64,000 nucleotides of DNA, taken from positions 1 to 64,000 of the forward strand of contig MZNV01001799.1 of assembly GCA_002081555.1 (NCBI GenBank). Reading direction: 5' to 3'. The DNA is from Protostelium mycophagum (taxonomy: Eukaryota; Evosea; Variosea; Protosteliida; Protosteliaceae). Position 1 is the stretch's first letter. Every line of letters begins with the position of its first letter. The notes beneath the pieces are model-generated. The model saw only the letters and a list, made by a program, of their open reading frames with translations. It ran no database searches and was not told where the DNA came from. The translations under genes were made by a program, and so were the position numbers. Below, piece by piece: positions 49,204 through 59,327 of the stretch.

Positions 49204-51093
49204 ATGTCCACAGATTTGAAGAATTTTTATTGCAACATCTTTGGGGTGTTTCTACTGCATGGTGCGATTAAGATTCAAGATAATGGATGGATGTTATGTG
49301 AATTGTTCTCCTGGGGGATACAGAAACAATCTTTGAGAGGTATATTTTCCTGGTTAGAGCTTCACTGTGGAATCAGCTTGATTTATGATTGTACAGCGGT
49401 ATCAGTTCGTTTGGGATTGAAAAGCTGGGTCTTGATGACAAAAAAGACGGTTCGTTGTAAATCAGTGAAGAAATTGTGGGTTTGCAAACTCGTTTCACGT
49501 GCCAATGTTCTCATGCCCAGGTCAGTCGAAATCCCAAAATGCAGACAGAAAAAAGAGTGAGGATCTCACGAATTGTAACGATTGGTTTCATGGGGTGTAT
49601 TCCAGCACACATCAGACTTTGACAGAAACGGTCTCTCACGATCACCCTATCATTCTTGTCTTAGGTGGGACATAAATTCGAGACAATCAATGTTTAGGAT
49701 TGAAAGGAACGCGCATGATCTTTCTTTATAAACAGAAGAGAGAAGATGTGAATTTCAGTCCGCCGATCTACACATGGTTAAAGAGTTCTTCTCACATCCC
49801 ATTGGCCTTATCTCTTATTGTACAACCCTTCATGTACAAACATTTGAAACATGGACAGGTTGAATTACAACAGATAAACACACTCTTGCTGATCTTGATA
49901 GGGGAGGGATATCAATAAAGCAAAACATCAATTGAAAGAGTTACTTGGGCATATCGAACAGATATTTCCACAACTTCCTCAATATTTTCCAGATGCAAAG
50001 GTGACCGAATCCACAAACATGTCGGGTTGACGCCAAAATATTGGTTGTAAATTTCTGAGGAACTTCATTTCTGTGATGTTGCATCAGATTTTGGATCTGC
50101 TGGGCTTCCTCTTGAAGAGAATATTCCAGAAAAGCATCATCGTAATTTAATTTGATTCAGATGAGAAGGAGACAAGAATTCATCTTTACCAAAACAGAAG
50201 AGACCGCACGGAGTTTACTTTACTCTGAACATGTACGGCTTTGTACATGATCCTCTTTCACATGCAAACTTTAGACAGTTTGATCCGAAAAAAGTCGACG
50301 CATACATCTCCTCCATCAGAGAATCGGTCGACCAGAATATTTCAGACGCGACGAGAGTCCATCTCTACAGGTGTGTTGTGTGCTGCAAAGATCTCATCTC
50401 AATGTCATCTTCAGCATGCACGCACAAGTGAGGAAATTCTTGGAGAATATAGAAGATAAGGAGCGGGATGGGCTAAGAATTGCCGTTTCGGGGGCTCCTG
50501 TGCCAAGAGGAAGAGAGATGCACATGATGTACTTCAAAGAACTCCTGGCCGTCTCACCTGGTAATATATTTACACCAGATCAGTACATCGGTGCATCTTT
50601 TAGACAACTCAAATTTAGTAATGAATAACAATAACAGAGAAAAGTGGAAGGCTCGTGTATGCTGAGAACCTGACCGATGAAAAAGGTAAAGAGGTGCAGT
50701 AGATACAATTGTCTGATTTCCACAGAAATCTTGGATTTACTTGGAGGCCATTCAACCGATGAAGAGATCGGCCTCACTTTCTGGGGTAATGCAGAACACA
50801 TGCACAGTGATGTCATGGCCAAAGACTGTGGTAGACTCCTCAATGTGAGTCACATTGTCCGTCCATCATCTCATACTACTTTAGGATATTTTTCCGAGTC
50901 GAAGGTGGAGAGCCAGGCGAAATACGATTCAAACTGTCGTAAATATCGTCTTTGCATGTGAGGAACAAATGCAGTGTTTCCCAGGATCTTAACATTCTAT
51001 AGGCATGGTCTTGATGCTCCTTCTCAACTTCACGATGAGGTGGAGCTTCACAATTCCATTCACCCCGAAACTGTTCAGGCTATAAATAGTTGA
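49204..51093 (+). CDS. Uncharacterised multi-exon protein
   Basis: No family recognised. The start is uncertain (an ATG at 49204 opens MSTDLKNFYCNIFG; an alternative start lies further in). Well-supported exons joined by phase read DWFHGVYSSTHQTL, HDHPIILVLGLKGTRMIFLY, NKAKHQLKELLGHIEQIFPQ, RPHGVYFTLNMYGFVHDPLS, HLYSMHAQVRKFLENIEDK, IAVSGAPVPRGREMHMMYF, EILDLLGGHSTDEEIGL, and CMHGLDAPSQLHDEVELHN, ending ETVQAINS. His residues recur, and a metal site is possible but not shown. Introns of 43-58 nt. No signal peptide. It lies only 42 bp downstream of EF-1beta and 76 bp upstream of the next gene. Confidence 0.6.
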
Positions 51094-51169
51094 ATTAATC
51101 AGATTAATTAATTTGCATCTACAACGAGTGATTGATGACAAATGCGATCATTCCGGGAAGGAACAGAAA

Positions 51170-52897
51170 ATGGAAACAGATCATAATTGGCAGGAGATCT
51201 CCTTTACATCAAACTCAAAACAGCAATCTAAAAAACAAAACTCTCCTGTTTCGAGAAGGACGAGCGCAGATACAGGTTCATCAAGAGGATTGAGCGTATA
51301 TGATTCTGCAAACCATGACACTCTCAGAATATTAGAAGAGAACAGAAAACTAAAAAATCAACTGGAAGAACAGCATGAGAAGCAGAGTCTGTCCATTTAT
51401 CAACAAAGGGAGAAAATTGACGAGCAGAGGAAAATCATCTTCGAATTAAAGATAGATTTAGCAGACGGAGAAAAAGAAAGAGTTAAATGTGAAGCTCAAG
51501 CAAAGCAATTCGCTGAAGACAATATCCATCTCGTTTCAATGATCAAATCCCTCAAGAAAGAGAAGGAGGACATAGAAACACGCGCAGATGAGGCAGAACA
51601 ATGTGTTAGGCAGGCTGAGGATAGGGCACAGCAGGCACAGAATCACCTGGAGCAGACTATGAGAGAATATGAGAAACTCAAATTAGAGACGGAAAACCTC
51701 AATAATGAATTCAGTCATCTTGCCAAGAAGCACCTGGTTCTTTTGGAGGAGATGGCACAGCTGGAGAGATTAAAACCAGATCAAATCATCACAACGCCAC
51801 AAACTCCTCCAGTGGCATCTGTCTTTTCAGCCGAAGAAAATATGGAGACGATTACATCCAAAACACAAAACACAACCTCATCTCAAGTAATTACGGTTCA
51901 GCACAAACCTCCTAGTACTGATCCTACCACTTCGCCAATACGTAAAAGTCCAGCAGGAGTGCCTTCTCAGCCAGAAGTAGAGAAAAAAGAAGCCCCAACA
52001 AGACAACCCATCCGCCCCGAATCAGAGCACACATCACCATCAAAAAAACATTCAAAGAGGTCCGTGAAGAAGACTCCCTCTCTTTCGGGTCCCGAAGACC
52101 AGAAGCAGAGCCCCATCCAAACAGAGATCAACACCAAAACCCAAAAAGATGATCCGCTCAAACGAACTTCTAACCCCAACCCGTCTCCTTCCAACTCTGG
52201 AACACACGTTTTCGTCACGGGAAATGCAAATAAGAAGCACACAAACACCTCAACACCCTCACTACTCGTCAAAAATCGTCATGTCGACCAGACATCAACA
52301 GCTCAGTCTCCACCTTCCACCCCAAAATCTCAAAAGTCAAAGAACAATTCAAACCCTAAGAAGCCGAGTAGCAAAGAGACTGTGGAAGACTTGGACGAGA
52401 TTTATCTGAGGGATGACGATGATGACGTCACCCGGACTCTTCTCAGCTCAGATCTACGGATCACCATTATAAACCCTGAGGCTCCACTTTCCCCCACTCT
52501 ACCCCAAGACGTCGTAAACGTCGACACTGCTTACGCAGACACACCCGAAGTACACACCTCCTACGTCGACAACTCTTATGTCGACAGAAACGGCGACAAT
52601 GCATGCCAAGCTTTTGTCGACACAGATTCTGAGGACCAGCAGGATAATTACGAATCCTCTTTATCGGTAGGAGAGGAGCAACAGAGCCTGCCAGAATATT
52701 TTCACCAAAAGATCAAAGCGTTGCCCTTCAGAGCAATTCCAGAGATTATGGGGTATTTATATCCCAACCAAAAGACTTATTGGGAGAATATGACACAGAA
52801 GGAGAGAGATTACGGTGTGAACCCCTTCATAAGAACTTGCCCTTGTGGATCGCAGGTTCGGAATAATTCCATCGCCAGAAAATATTGCTCGTTGTAG
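51170..52897 (+). CDS. Intronless coiled-coil protein with C-terminal Cys motif
   Basis: An uninterrupted 575-codon gene in a region where neighbours have introns every 100-250 nt. I choose the ATG at 51170 (METDHNWQEISF); the frame is open further upstream but has no earlier ATG. Residues about 60-220 form a coiled coil (LEENRKLKNQLEEQHEKQS, KREKEDIETRADEAEQ-like heptads). A Ser/Thr/Pro/Lys-rich disordered region follows, with a patch of VDT/VDN units (SYVDNSYVDRNG). A compact last 80 residues read EYFHQKIKALPFRAIPEIMG, YWENMTQKERDYG, and RTCPCGSQV, a possible zinc-binding or fold-defining motif. The stop is formed by TTGTAG. Function unknown. Retroposition of a spliced copy or ancestral lack of introns could explain the structure. 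Confidence 0.75.
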   Translation: METDHNWQEISFTSNSKQQSKKQNSPVSRRTSADTGSSRGLSVYDSANHDTLRILEENRKLKNQLEEQHEKQSLSIYQQREKIDEQRKIIFELKIDLADGEKERVKCEAQAKQFAEDNIHLVSMIKSLKKEKEDIETRADEAEQCVRQAEDRAQQAQNHLEQTMREYEKLKLETENLNNEFSHLAKKHLVLLEEMAQLERLKPDQIITTPQTPPVASVFSAEENMETITSKTQNTTSSQVITVQHKPPSTDPTTSPIRKSPAGVPSQPEVEKKEAPTRQPIRPESEHTSPSKKHSKRSVKKTPSLSGPEDQKQSPIQTEINTKTQKDDPLKRTSNPNPSPSNSGTHVFVTGNANKKHTNTSTPSLLVKNRHVDQTSTAQSPPSTPKSQKSKNNSNPKKPSSKETVEDLDEIYLRDDDDDVTRTLLSSDLRITIINPEAPLSPTLPQDVVNVDTAYADTPEVHTSYVDNSYVDRNGDNACQAFVDTDSEDQQDNYESSLSVGEEQQSLPEYFHQKIKALPFRAIPEIMGYLYPNQKTYWENMTQKERDYGVNPFIRTCPCGSQVRNNSIARKYCSL

Positions 52898-53285
52898 ATG
52901 GATGGTTCGATCTTTTGAAAGTTCTTATCACGAGGAACGGCGGAAAGTGGAACGTGACATATTTTGCCCTGCAGTTTTGGAAAAATAGAAGCTGACCTCT
53001 GCAGGTCAGAACACTGGACGAACTCCATATTCATTTTATAGATTTCCATTCATGTGAGATGATGAATCTTTCTTTCACAAAATGACTCGTTGTAGCGAGA
53101 AATTCGCCACGAAAGAATGGTGATCAAAGGAGGAGCAACTCAAAACAGAGTGTCTTGTCAGCGAGTGACAGGGACCTTCTGGACCGTGAATTGGACCAGC
53201 CATCGAAAAGGAGAAGATACAAAAGATGAAAATAGATGTCCATATGTACTTTTAATATTATTATCACTCTTCCACTTGAATTTAT
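52898..53285. other. Convergent 3' spacer
   Basis: About 390 bp between the stop of the intronless gene and the stop of SCFD1. Short frames on both strands lack domains. Two copies of CTCGTTGTAG fall at its left edge and about 190 bp further right. Confidence 0.4.
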
Positions 53286-55849
53286 TTATGAAGATCCGAG
53301 GGTGTTGAGCTGTGCCAGGAAGTTGTTTGGAGATATCACTTCTGTGCTTCCGTATATGATCCTCTTTCCGACACTCTTCTGTTCAGGGTTAGAATGTGCA
53401 GCCACATGTCTGTTGGTGTAGCACACCCACAAGAATATAAAAAAACTGACCTTTGAGTATTCTTGAAGGTTTTGGTATTCCGTGTAGTTTCCGCCACCGA
53501 TCACAAAAGTGATGCACTCTTTGAATGGTGTGTTCCTGCGGGGTATGCCTCCTGCTCTCATTTTCTTGCTCACCTACATCACATCAATAAACATACCTCG
53601 ATGTTAGAATCACCTTGGGGTCAAAGTACAAATATTGCTCTGTCTGTGCCACAGGCTTCAGTTCCATAATTGAATCTACAATTCTGGTGATGGGAAGCTC
53701 TTTTGTTGTCGGTAAGATAGCGCGAACTCCCGCGTTGAAGAGTGTGCCAAGCTGGTCGGTAAGGGCACTGCCGAGTCCGAAAGAGTCGACGTTTGCCTTT
53801 TGGAATAAACCCCTCACTGCGCCACTGTACAATGTCATTTCCCGCCAAAAATGTCGACAGACTACAACTCACCCCATCACGCTGGATGTGATAGAAGAAG
53901 AGGTGGAAGAACTTGTCGAAGGTAACAGATTAGTCAGAGCATTATTTTTCTTCAGGTAGTTCAGTGCGGACACCTCAGTGTTGTTTTTCTTCAAGAGATC
54001 CTGCGTTGTAGTGAGTGGATGATTACGTGATCATTAAAGATACTCACCAGCATTGCGTCAACATCTGATGACTGCAGATGCTCAGAATTGCATATGTAGT
54101 AAATCAAAAATAATCTAAATTTGTCTTTCGGTGTGGCGTTGTTGTCAGGCGACAATAAATTCAAAATCTCCTTCTTGTCCTATAAATAGATTATTTCTGG
54201 CAATCTACAATAATGTAATCGAACGAACCCTGAGGGAGTGGGTGATGATGGATTGTTCTACGGAATAGAAAGAATCGAGTTGTCTCGATTCAATAGAATG
54301 CAAGAGGCTGGTAGCGATGTTGGTGTGGACGTCAATAATTCTTTTTTTCTCTCTCAATTGTGGGATGGTATTCACGAAGCTTCCCAAATCTTTGGTCCTT
54401 CCTGGCTACATTTAATTGTTATGTCATTTTTCTGGCTCGTTGTAGAGTCTCAAATCCAGCGACACCAACAATTTTTAAAAACCAGAGGTGCTAATTATGG
54501 GATCGTATTTATGCTGCGGCAGAGCCATCCATTCTTTCCAGATTTCCTGTAACACATAGATGCACCTAAATATAGACATACCTAAAATCTGCGACTCATC
54601 ATAGTTATCAATGTCCATGCCGCCAGACATTTTGTTAAAGTCATCAAGTGTCGTCTTATACTCTTTCAGGTAGGTACTGACAGCCACAGCGATGTCGTGG
54701 AAAGGTGTAGAGGTGTTGTCCGACCAAAACTTGTCATGATCATCGAGATCATACATCTTGTTTTCGTTCTTTTGGACTCCATTGACTGTTTCGCTCACTT
54801 CCACCTTTCTTATGTCATCTAAATGAGTTTCTTTTGAATAAAACTTGGAGGAAATTGCCATAAACGTCTGTTGTCCTCTTAAAAAATCACCTGAACACGA
54901 TTGAGTTTGAGTTCCAGGAGATCATGAACGAGAGGCTGGTATGTCCATGTGTGTTGAAGCATGATGGCGAGATCTATATTCCTGTCCAACAACAGAAGTA
55001 CGGGCCTCTGAAAAGAAGAACCACCTTGGTTCTCAGAGAAGAGGTTGCCCATTGTGCTGAGATGTTCGGTTAATTTGTTGTCTAAACGTTCTGCCACGAC
55101 TTCCGCCGCTCCATTTCTGGGGCATCTGATGATGGGTACGACTCCCTTTGTAATGATTAAATGCGAAATTGTGATTAGAAGTAACTGTTGAGTCTTACCA
55201 TTGTCACGAGAACAGAGAATAACGAGTCGACTAGTTCATTAATGTTCGATTCTGCCTGTAGGTCTGATATGGATGGATTATTAAATTCGAAATAAGAATT
55301 CTTCTGTCCTAATGTGAAGAGATCTTTGTCCAAAGAGATAAAGTTGACGTATTGATCAAAGATCTTGGAGATCTGTCCAACTGATCCAGACTCTAAAGCG
55401 CTACTTGCGAGCTCTTCCAACATGTTATTTGGAATGGAGGAAGCAAAATTGAAGTGAAAACTGTCATAGAGATGGTTAGCGCAGTCCTACCAAAAATGAG
55501 TTGCATTCGGTTCCAATAGTGATTTTACCTGTTGTATTCTCTCAAGATTCTGTTTTGTTGGAAGCACGAAATAAACAGCTGGTACATCTATAACAGGTTG
55601 TCTCTCACTATGAAGGCTCAAATGTAATGTGACTCCATGCTTTCTGAGATCGCCGACTCTCAAGAGGGGTGCCAAAATATCCCTGCAATAGTCGTCGTAG
55701 ATCAAGATCTTCCAGGGCTCGTCGAGTGATTCTTTACTCTCAGGAGCCTTATTCAGATTGAGCATGCGGAGCAGACTCGCTGGATCATTAAGCAGAGGAT
55801 TTTCCTCGAATTAAAATCACCTGTCTGAAGGTCCTTGATGGAAGACATT
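53286..55849 (-). CDS. SCFD1: Sec1/Munc18-family protein SCFD1 (Sly1)
   Basis: SM protein that binds the ER-Golgi syntaxin (Sed5/STX5) and promotes SNARE assembly. It starts MSSIKDLQT, then LLRMLNLNKAP, ILIYDDYCRDILAPLLRVGD, VPAVYFVLPTKQNLERI, DKDLFTLG, ENQGGSSFQRPVLLLLDRNI, TWTYQPLVHDLLELKLNRV, YDLDDHDKFWSDNTSTPFHD, LRE-KKRIIDVHTNIATSLL, KDKFRLFLIYYICNSEHLQS, and ends with IPRRNTPFKECITFVIGGGN and RIIYGSTEVISPNNFLAQL. These are the standard Sly1 blocks in order and near full length. About fifteen short introns. The C-terminal Ser/Thr run (STSSTSSSI) is a local insertion. Confidence 0.92.
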
Positions 55850-56475
55850 GTTGCAACGTGTGCGATGAAGATTTACGATCGCATGATGGTCTTCTCGGCG
55901 TTGTAGTCCACCCTTCCAAGGAACAATCACTCACATGATCCATTTATTAGCTACTGAATAAAAGACGTTAATAGCGGCACCTCGTAGAAAACATCAAGAT
56001 GATTTTCACTCACTGACATATAATATCATTCTTTCCTCTGGAAGAGTTTTGATTGCCTTCATCTACCCCAGTCTGGTCTTCGTTCCAGACAACGCGTTTG
56101 AATTTGTCGTACCTCATTATACTGTAATAATATACATTTTATAGTATCATTTCTTGGTTCTTGGGCGGTGCAATAACGATTGTAAATTGCATTAAAATAT
56201 GTTTAAAATTTCACAAGTAAAAATTAATTATTAACGACAAATTCTTGATTGGGACTTTTCATCCATAAAATAAATAATCTAATTCACTCATATCTTATCA
56301 ACCTTATATAATACGTGTATAAATACCATCATGTACATTCATATGTGACGCTCAAAACACGATTTAAACATGCCAGAACCATGTCAGAGCGCAGAAAGGA
56401 AATTTGAGCCGAGGTTTCTGTCGACATTGTCGGCAAAAAATGTTCCGTGTTCGTGTGCATTTTTCAGACAGCGAG
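55850..56475. promoter_or_regulatory. AT-rich divergent spacer upstream of the chitinase gene
   Basis: About 625 bp, clearly AT-richer than the flanks around 56150-56330. CTTATATAATACGTGTATAA near 56305-56325 contains two TATA-like words about 150 bp before the chitinase ATG, a plausible core promoter. The left edge holds the SCFD1 promoter. An open frame runs in from 56404 but the signal peptide fixes the start at 56476. Confidence 0.5.
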
Positions 56476-58008
56476 ATGAAGCTCATTATCTTGGCCATCC
56501 TCTCTGTTTACGCTGCTGCGGTATTGGCCGATTGTGAGGGATGCTCTGATGCATCATCCCCTAACGTGAGTCTTGAGAACATTGTCAAAATGGCGCTGAT
56601 TCGCTGTAGTGCTGCTCAAAATGGGGGTATTGTGGAACTGGTCCTCTCTACTGTTAGTGATTTCGAAGCATGTCAGAAAGAGAGTCTGATATGGTTCTCA
56701 GGTGACCCTGCCAATGGTTGTCAGAAGAACTGCCACGGCGACAACCCCAAGCCAACCACGCAACAGCCCACTCGTCGTCCAGATCCGACCTCAGCTCCTG
56801 GTCCAAGACCAACACATAAACCCAACAACAACAAACTTCAATTAGCTGTCTACTGGGGACAGGATACCAGTGAGTCATTTGATTTGTCGCGATATCATAC
56901 ATACTGAGAGAGGCAGTCGGAATCCACGATCCCTCCAATCTTCAAAAGAATCTTGATTACTACTGTGAAGATGACACCAACGATATCTTGATCGTGTCAT
57001 TCTTGATCACCTTCTTTGGATCTTCAAAGGCCAATGGAGTCGCCCTACCCGAGCTCAATCTCGCCAACTCGTAATGATCTGATCAACATACATTGAATAA
57101 CTTCTATAGCTGCGAGACCAAGTTTGATGATTACCCAACTCTCTTGAACTGCCCAGATGTTGGTGCTGCCATCAAGACTTGCCAGAAGAAGGGAAAGAAG
57201 GTTTTCCTTTCCCTCGGTGGTGCCGCAGGATCATACGGCTTCACCTCTGCCAATCAACCCGCAGAGTTCGCAAAGACCCTCTGGGAGATGTTCTTGGGAG
57301 GCTCATCTTCTCTCCCCAGACCTTTCGGTACCCTCTTTATTTTCATGAGAAGAAGTCAGATGTTGATTATATGGCAGGTGATGCCGTCTTTGATGGAATC
57401 GATCTCGACATCGAAGGAGGAAGCCCTCAATACTACGACTCTTTCGTCCGTGTCCTCAAGGTGATTCTAATTCCACGAATTTCTCATCTTCTGACACCTT
57501 CCAAGGAGAAGTACTTCGCCAACAGCACCCAAAAATACTACATCAGCGGTGCCCCTCAGTGCCCCTTCCCCGACGCCTACATGGGAACCGCCCTCCAGAC
57601 TGGCTACTTTGATTACGTGTTTGTGCAGTTCTACAACAACTGGTGTGGAGTCAGCAACTGGCAGAACCCCAACGCTTTCAACTGGGGCACTTGGGAGGAG
57701 TACGCCAAGAACCACCCCGGAACCCAGATCTTCTTGGGGGCACCCGCTGCCACGTATGCTGGTGGGGGTTACGTAGATGCTGGAACCATAGGACAGGTGA
57801 CGTCATCGAATGTATTTATTCAGCGAAAATTCTCTTTGGAAGAAATCTATTGGCTCTGCCCGTTATTTATTTAGTAACGGAATGTTTACTGTTGTAGATT
57901 GTGAACAGCATAAAGAGCAGCCCCTACTTTGGAGGAATCATGTTGTGGGATGCCACCGTGTCCAAAGCCAGCGGATTTGGAAAGGCTGTCGCTGCTTACA
58001 TACACTAA
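56476..58008 (+). CDS. Secreted GH18 chitinase, class III type
   Basis: The signal peptide is MKLIILAILSVYAAAVLA. A novel-looking Cys-rich module of about 75 residues follows (CEGCSDAS to GCQKNCHGD), then a Thr/Pro linker (PKPTTQQPTRRPDPTSAPG), then a hevamine-like GH18 barrel: LQLAVYWGQ, DILIVSFL, KKVFLSLGGAAGSYGF, the catalytic DGIDLDIEGG (DxxDxDxE complete), YFDYVFVQFYNNWC, IFLGAPAA, and FGGIMLWDAT. It ends GKAVAAYIH. It should cleave chitin outside the cell, useful for feeding on fungi or for wall remodelling. About six introns, one ending GTTGTAG. Codon use is biased to C, suggesting good expression. Confidence 0.92.
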
Positions 58009-58401
58009 TATGCTATAATGAACGACTATTGTTGGGAGATTTAAAAACATTCGCTTTATTCACAAGTGCACAGAGGGCAAACAACTGTTAACACCAGCTT
58101 TATCATAGAAGTGAATGTCCACCAAACGTCTCGAGTTGGTGTCACGAGCTGTCATTTCATTTTTGGGGTCAAGGTGTCAGGACCGGTCTTGACACAACCT
58201 TCCACCGTTTCAGAGCCCGAAAACCGGTCTGCCTTGACCCCGCCCAAAAATACGGTTGATTAACATGGAAGTCGCGGTATGCAACCGTGAATTGTAAAAG
58301 CATAAACATCCGCCCACTTCACCTTCATGTCTTTCAACTTCTGACGCGAAAAATCCTGCTCAAAACAAAATAACATTGCTATCATAACTCAAGCACCGAC
58401 A
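58009..58401. promoter_or_regulatory. Spacer with inverted repeat upstream of secreted gene
   Basis: About 390 bp. Between 58161 and 58250 there is a nested inverted repeat: GGGGTCAAGG (58165-58174) pairs perfectly with CCTTGACCCC (58232-58241), flanked by TTTT/AAAA, with ACCGGT on each arm. It lies about 150-240 bp before the ATG of the Cys-rich secreted protein, so it may be a regulatory element or a cruciform. No coding exon seen. Confidence 0.5.
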
Positions 58402-59011
58402 ATGCCCTCTCTCTTGACATCCTTTGTCTTTGCCTTCCTCATCGGCTCGGTCAGCGCGGATTACTTTGCCTTGTACAAGTACGCCTCAAAATCTTGCTCT
58501 GGCTCTCCCAGCAAAGGCTTCTGGTTCGCCAAACGAGGACGTTGCGTGAACATTGACTACGTGACCGGCTCTTTTCAGCTCACTTCAGTATCAGAGGGTG
58601 CATTTAATGTCTCATTCTTCAAGTCCCAAGACTGCTCTCTGGGTATGAGAAAGGAGGAGAATAGGCAGTTTGGCGCTTGTGGCAATGATGGTTTCACTTT
58701 CACTCAAGTGTCTGGAAACGCTCCTGATCCTCAGTTCCCTCTTGGCGACAATAGCAGGGTACCTTCATGATGTCATTGATTTATATCGCTGATTGTCTGT
58801 CAGGTGAAAGACCGCTTCGTAAATTCTGTATGTAAACCCATTTCCTACGGATCGACCACTGTGGATTACACTGCCACAAGCTGCTACACTGACAAGGATT
58901 GTGACCATGACCCCGTCAACAGAAATGGAGAGAAGGGTACGTCATCAATCACCTCTGTCTCTAATTCTCTCAGGTTTCTGCGGCAAGGATTACCAAGGTC
59001 TTCCTCTCTAA
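58402..59011 (+). CDS. Small secreted cysteine-rich protein
   Basis: MPSLLTSFVFAFLIGSVSA is a clear signal peptide. The mature protein of roughly 160 residues has about ten cysteines (SKSCSGSP, GRCVNIDY, SQDCSLG, GACGNDG, SVCKPIS, TSCYTDKDCD, GFCGKDYQG) and a pattern of beta-rich repeats, with no catalytic motif I can name. Three exons; the last intron (42 nt) leads to GFCGKDYQGLPL and stop. Position next to a secreted chitinase and similar codon bias suggest both serve the extracellular space or a food vacuole, but a functional link is inference. Confidence 0.8.
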
Positions 59012-59327
59012 GAGAACGTTGTTTTCAAGATAAAAATGTTCCTTCCCACAATTTGTTCTTTGTCTTCATTCGTGTCGAAAACATGTTGAGGTTATGAAAG
59101 CACCTTCTCTACACCGCTCCTCACTGGTGATACACCTTTATTTCTGGACAACATGTATTTAGCATGGTTTCTGCTGAGATATCTGGCACGCAGCAAAAGC
59201 AATGCAGGATCCTGCTGATTGCGATAATTGTCTTCGCCTTCTCTGAACACAGAATAATAAAATGCAGATTAAGAAACTCAAGTGATGATGATGATGATGT
59301 GTATTGTACGAGGCAATTTAAGAGTCC
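59012..59327. other. Convergent spacer with GAT repeat
   Basis: About 315 bp between two stops. It contains a short GATGATGATGATGATG run near 59284-59299 and AATAAT words but no supported gene. Confidence 0.4.

Noticed and set aside
56476-59011. Bacterial or fungal horizontal transfer of the chitinase locus
   Set aside because: Both genes carry short introns typical of this genome and codon use like the native EF-1beta gene; similarity alone does not show transfer.
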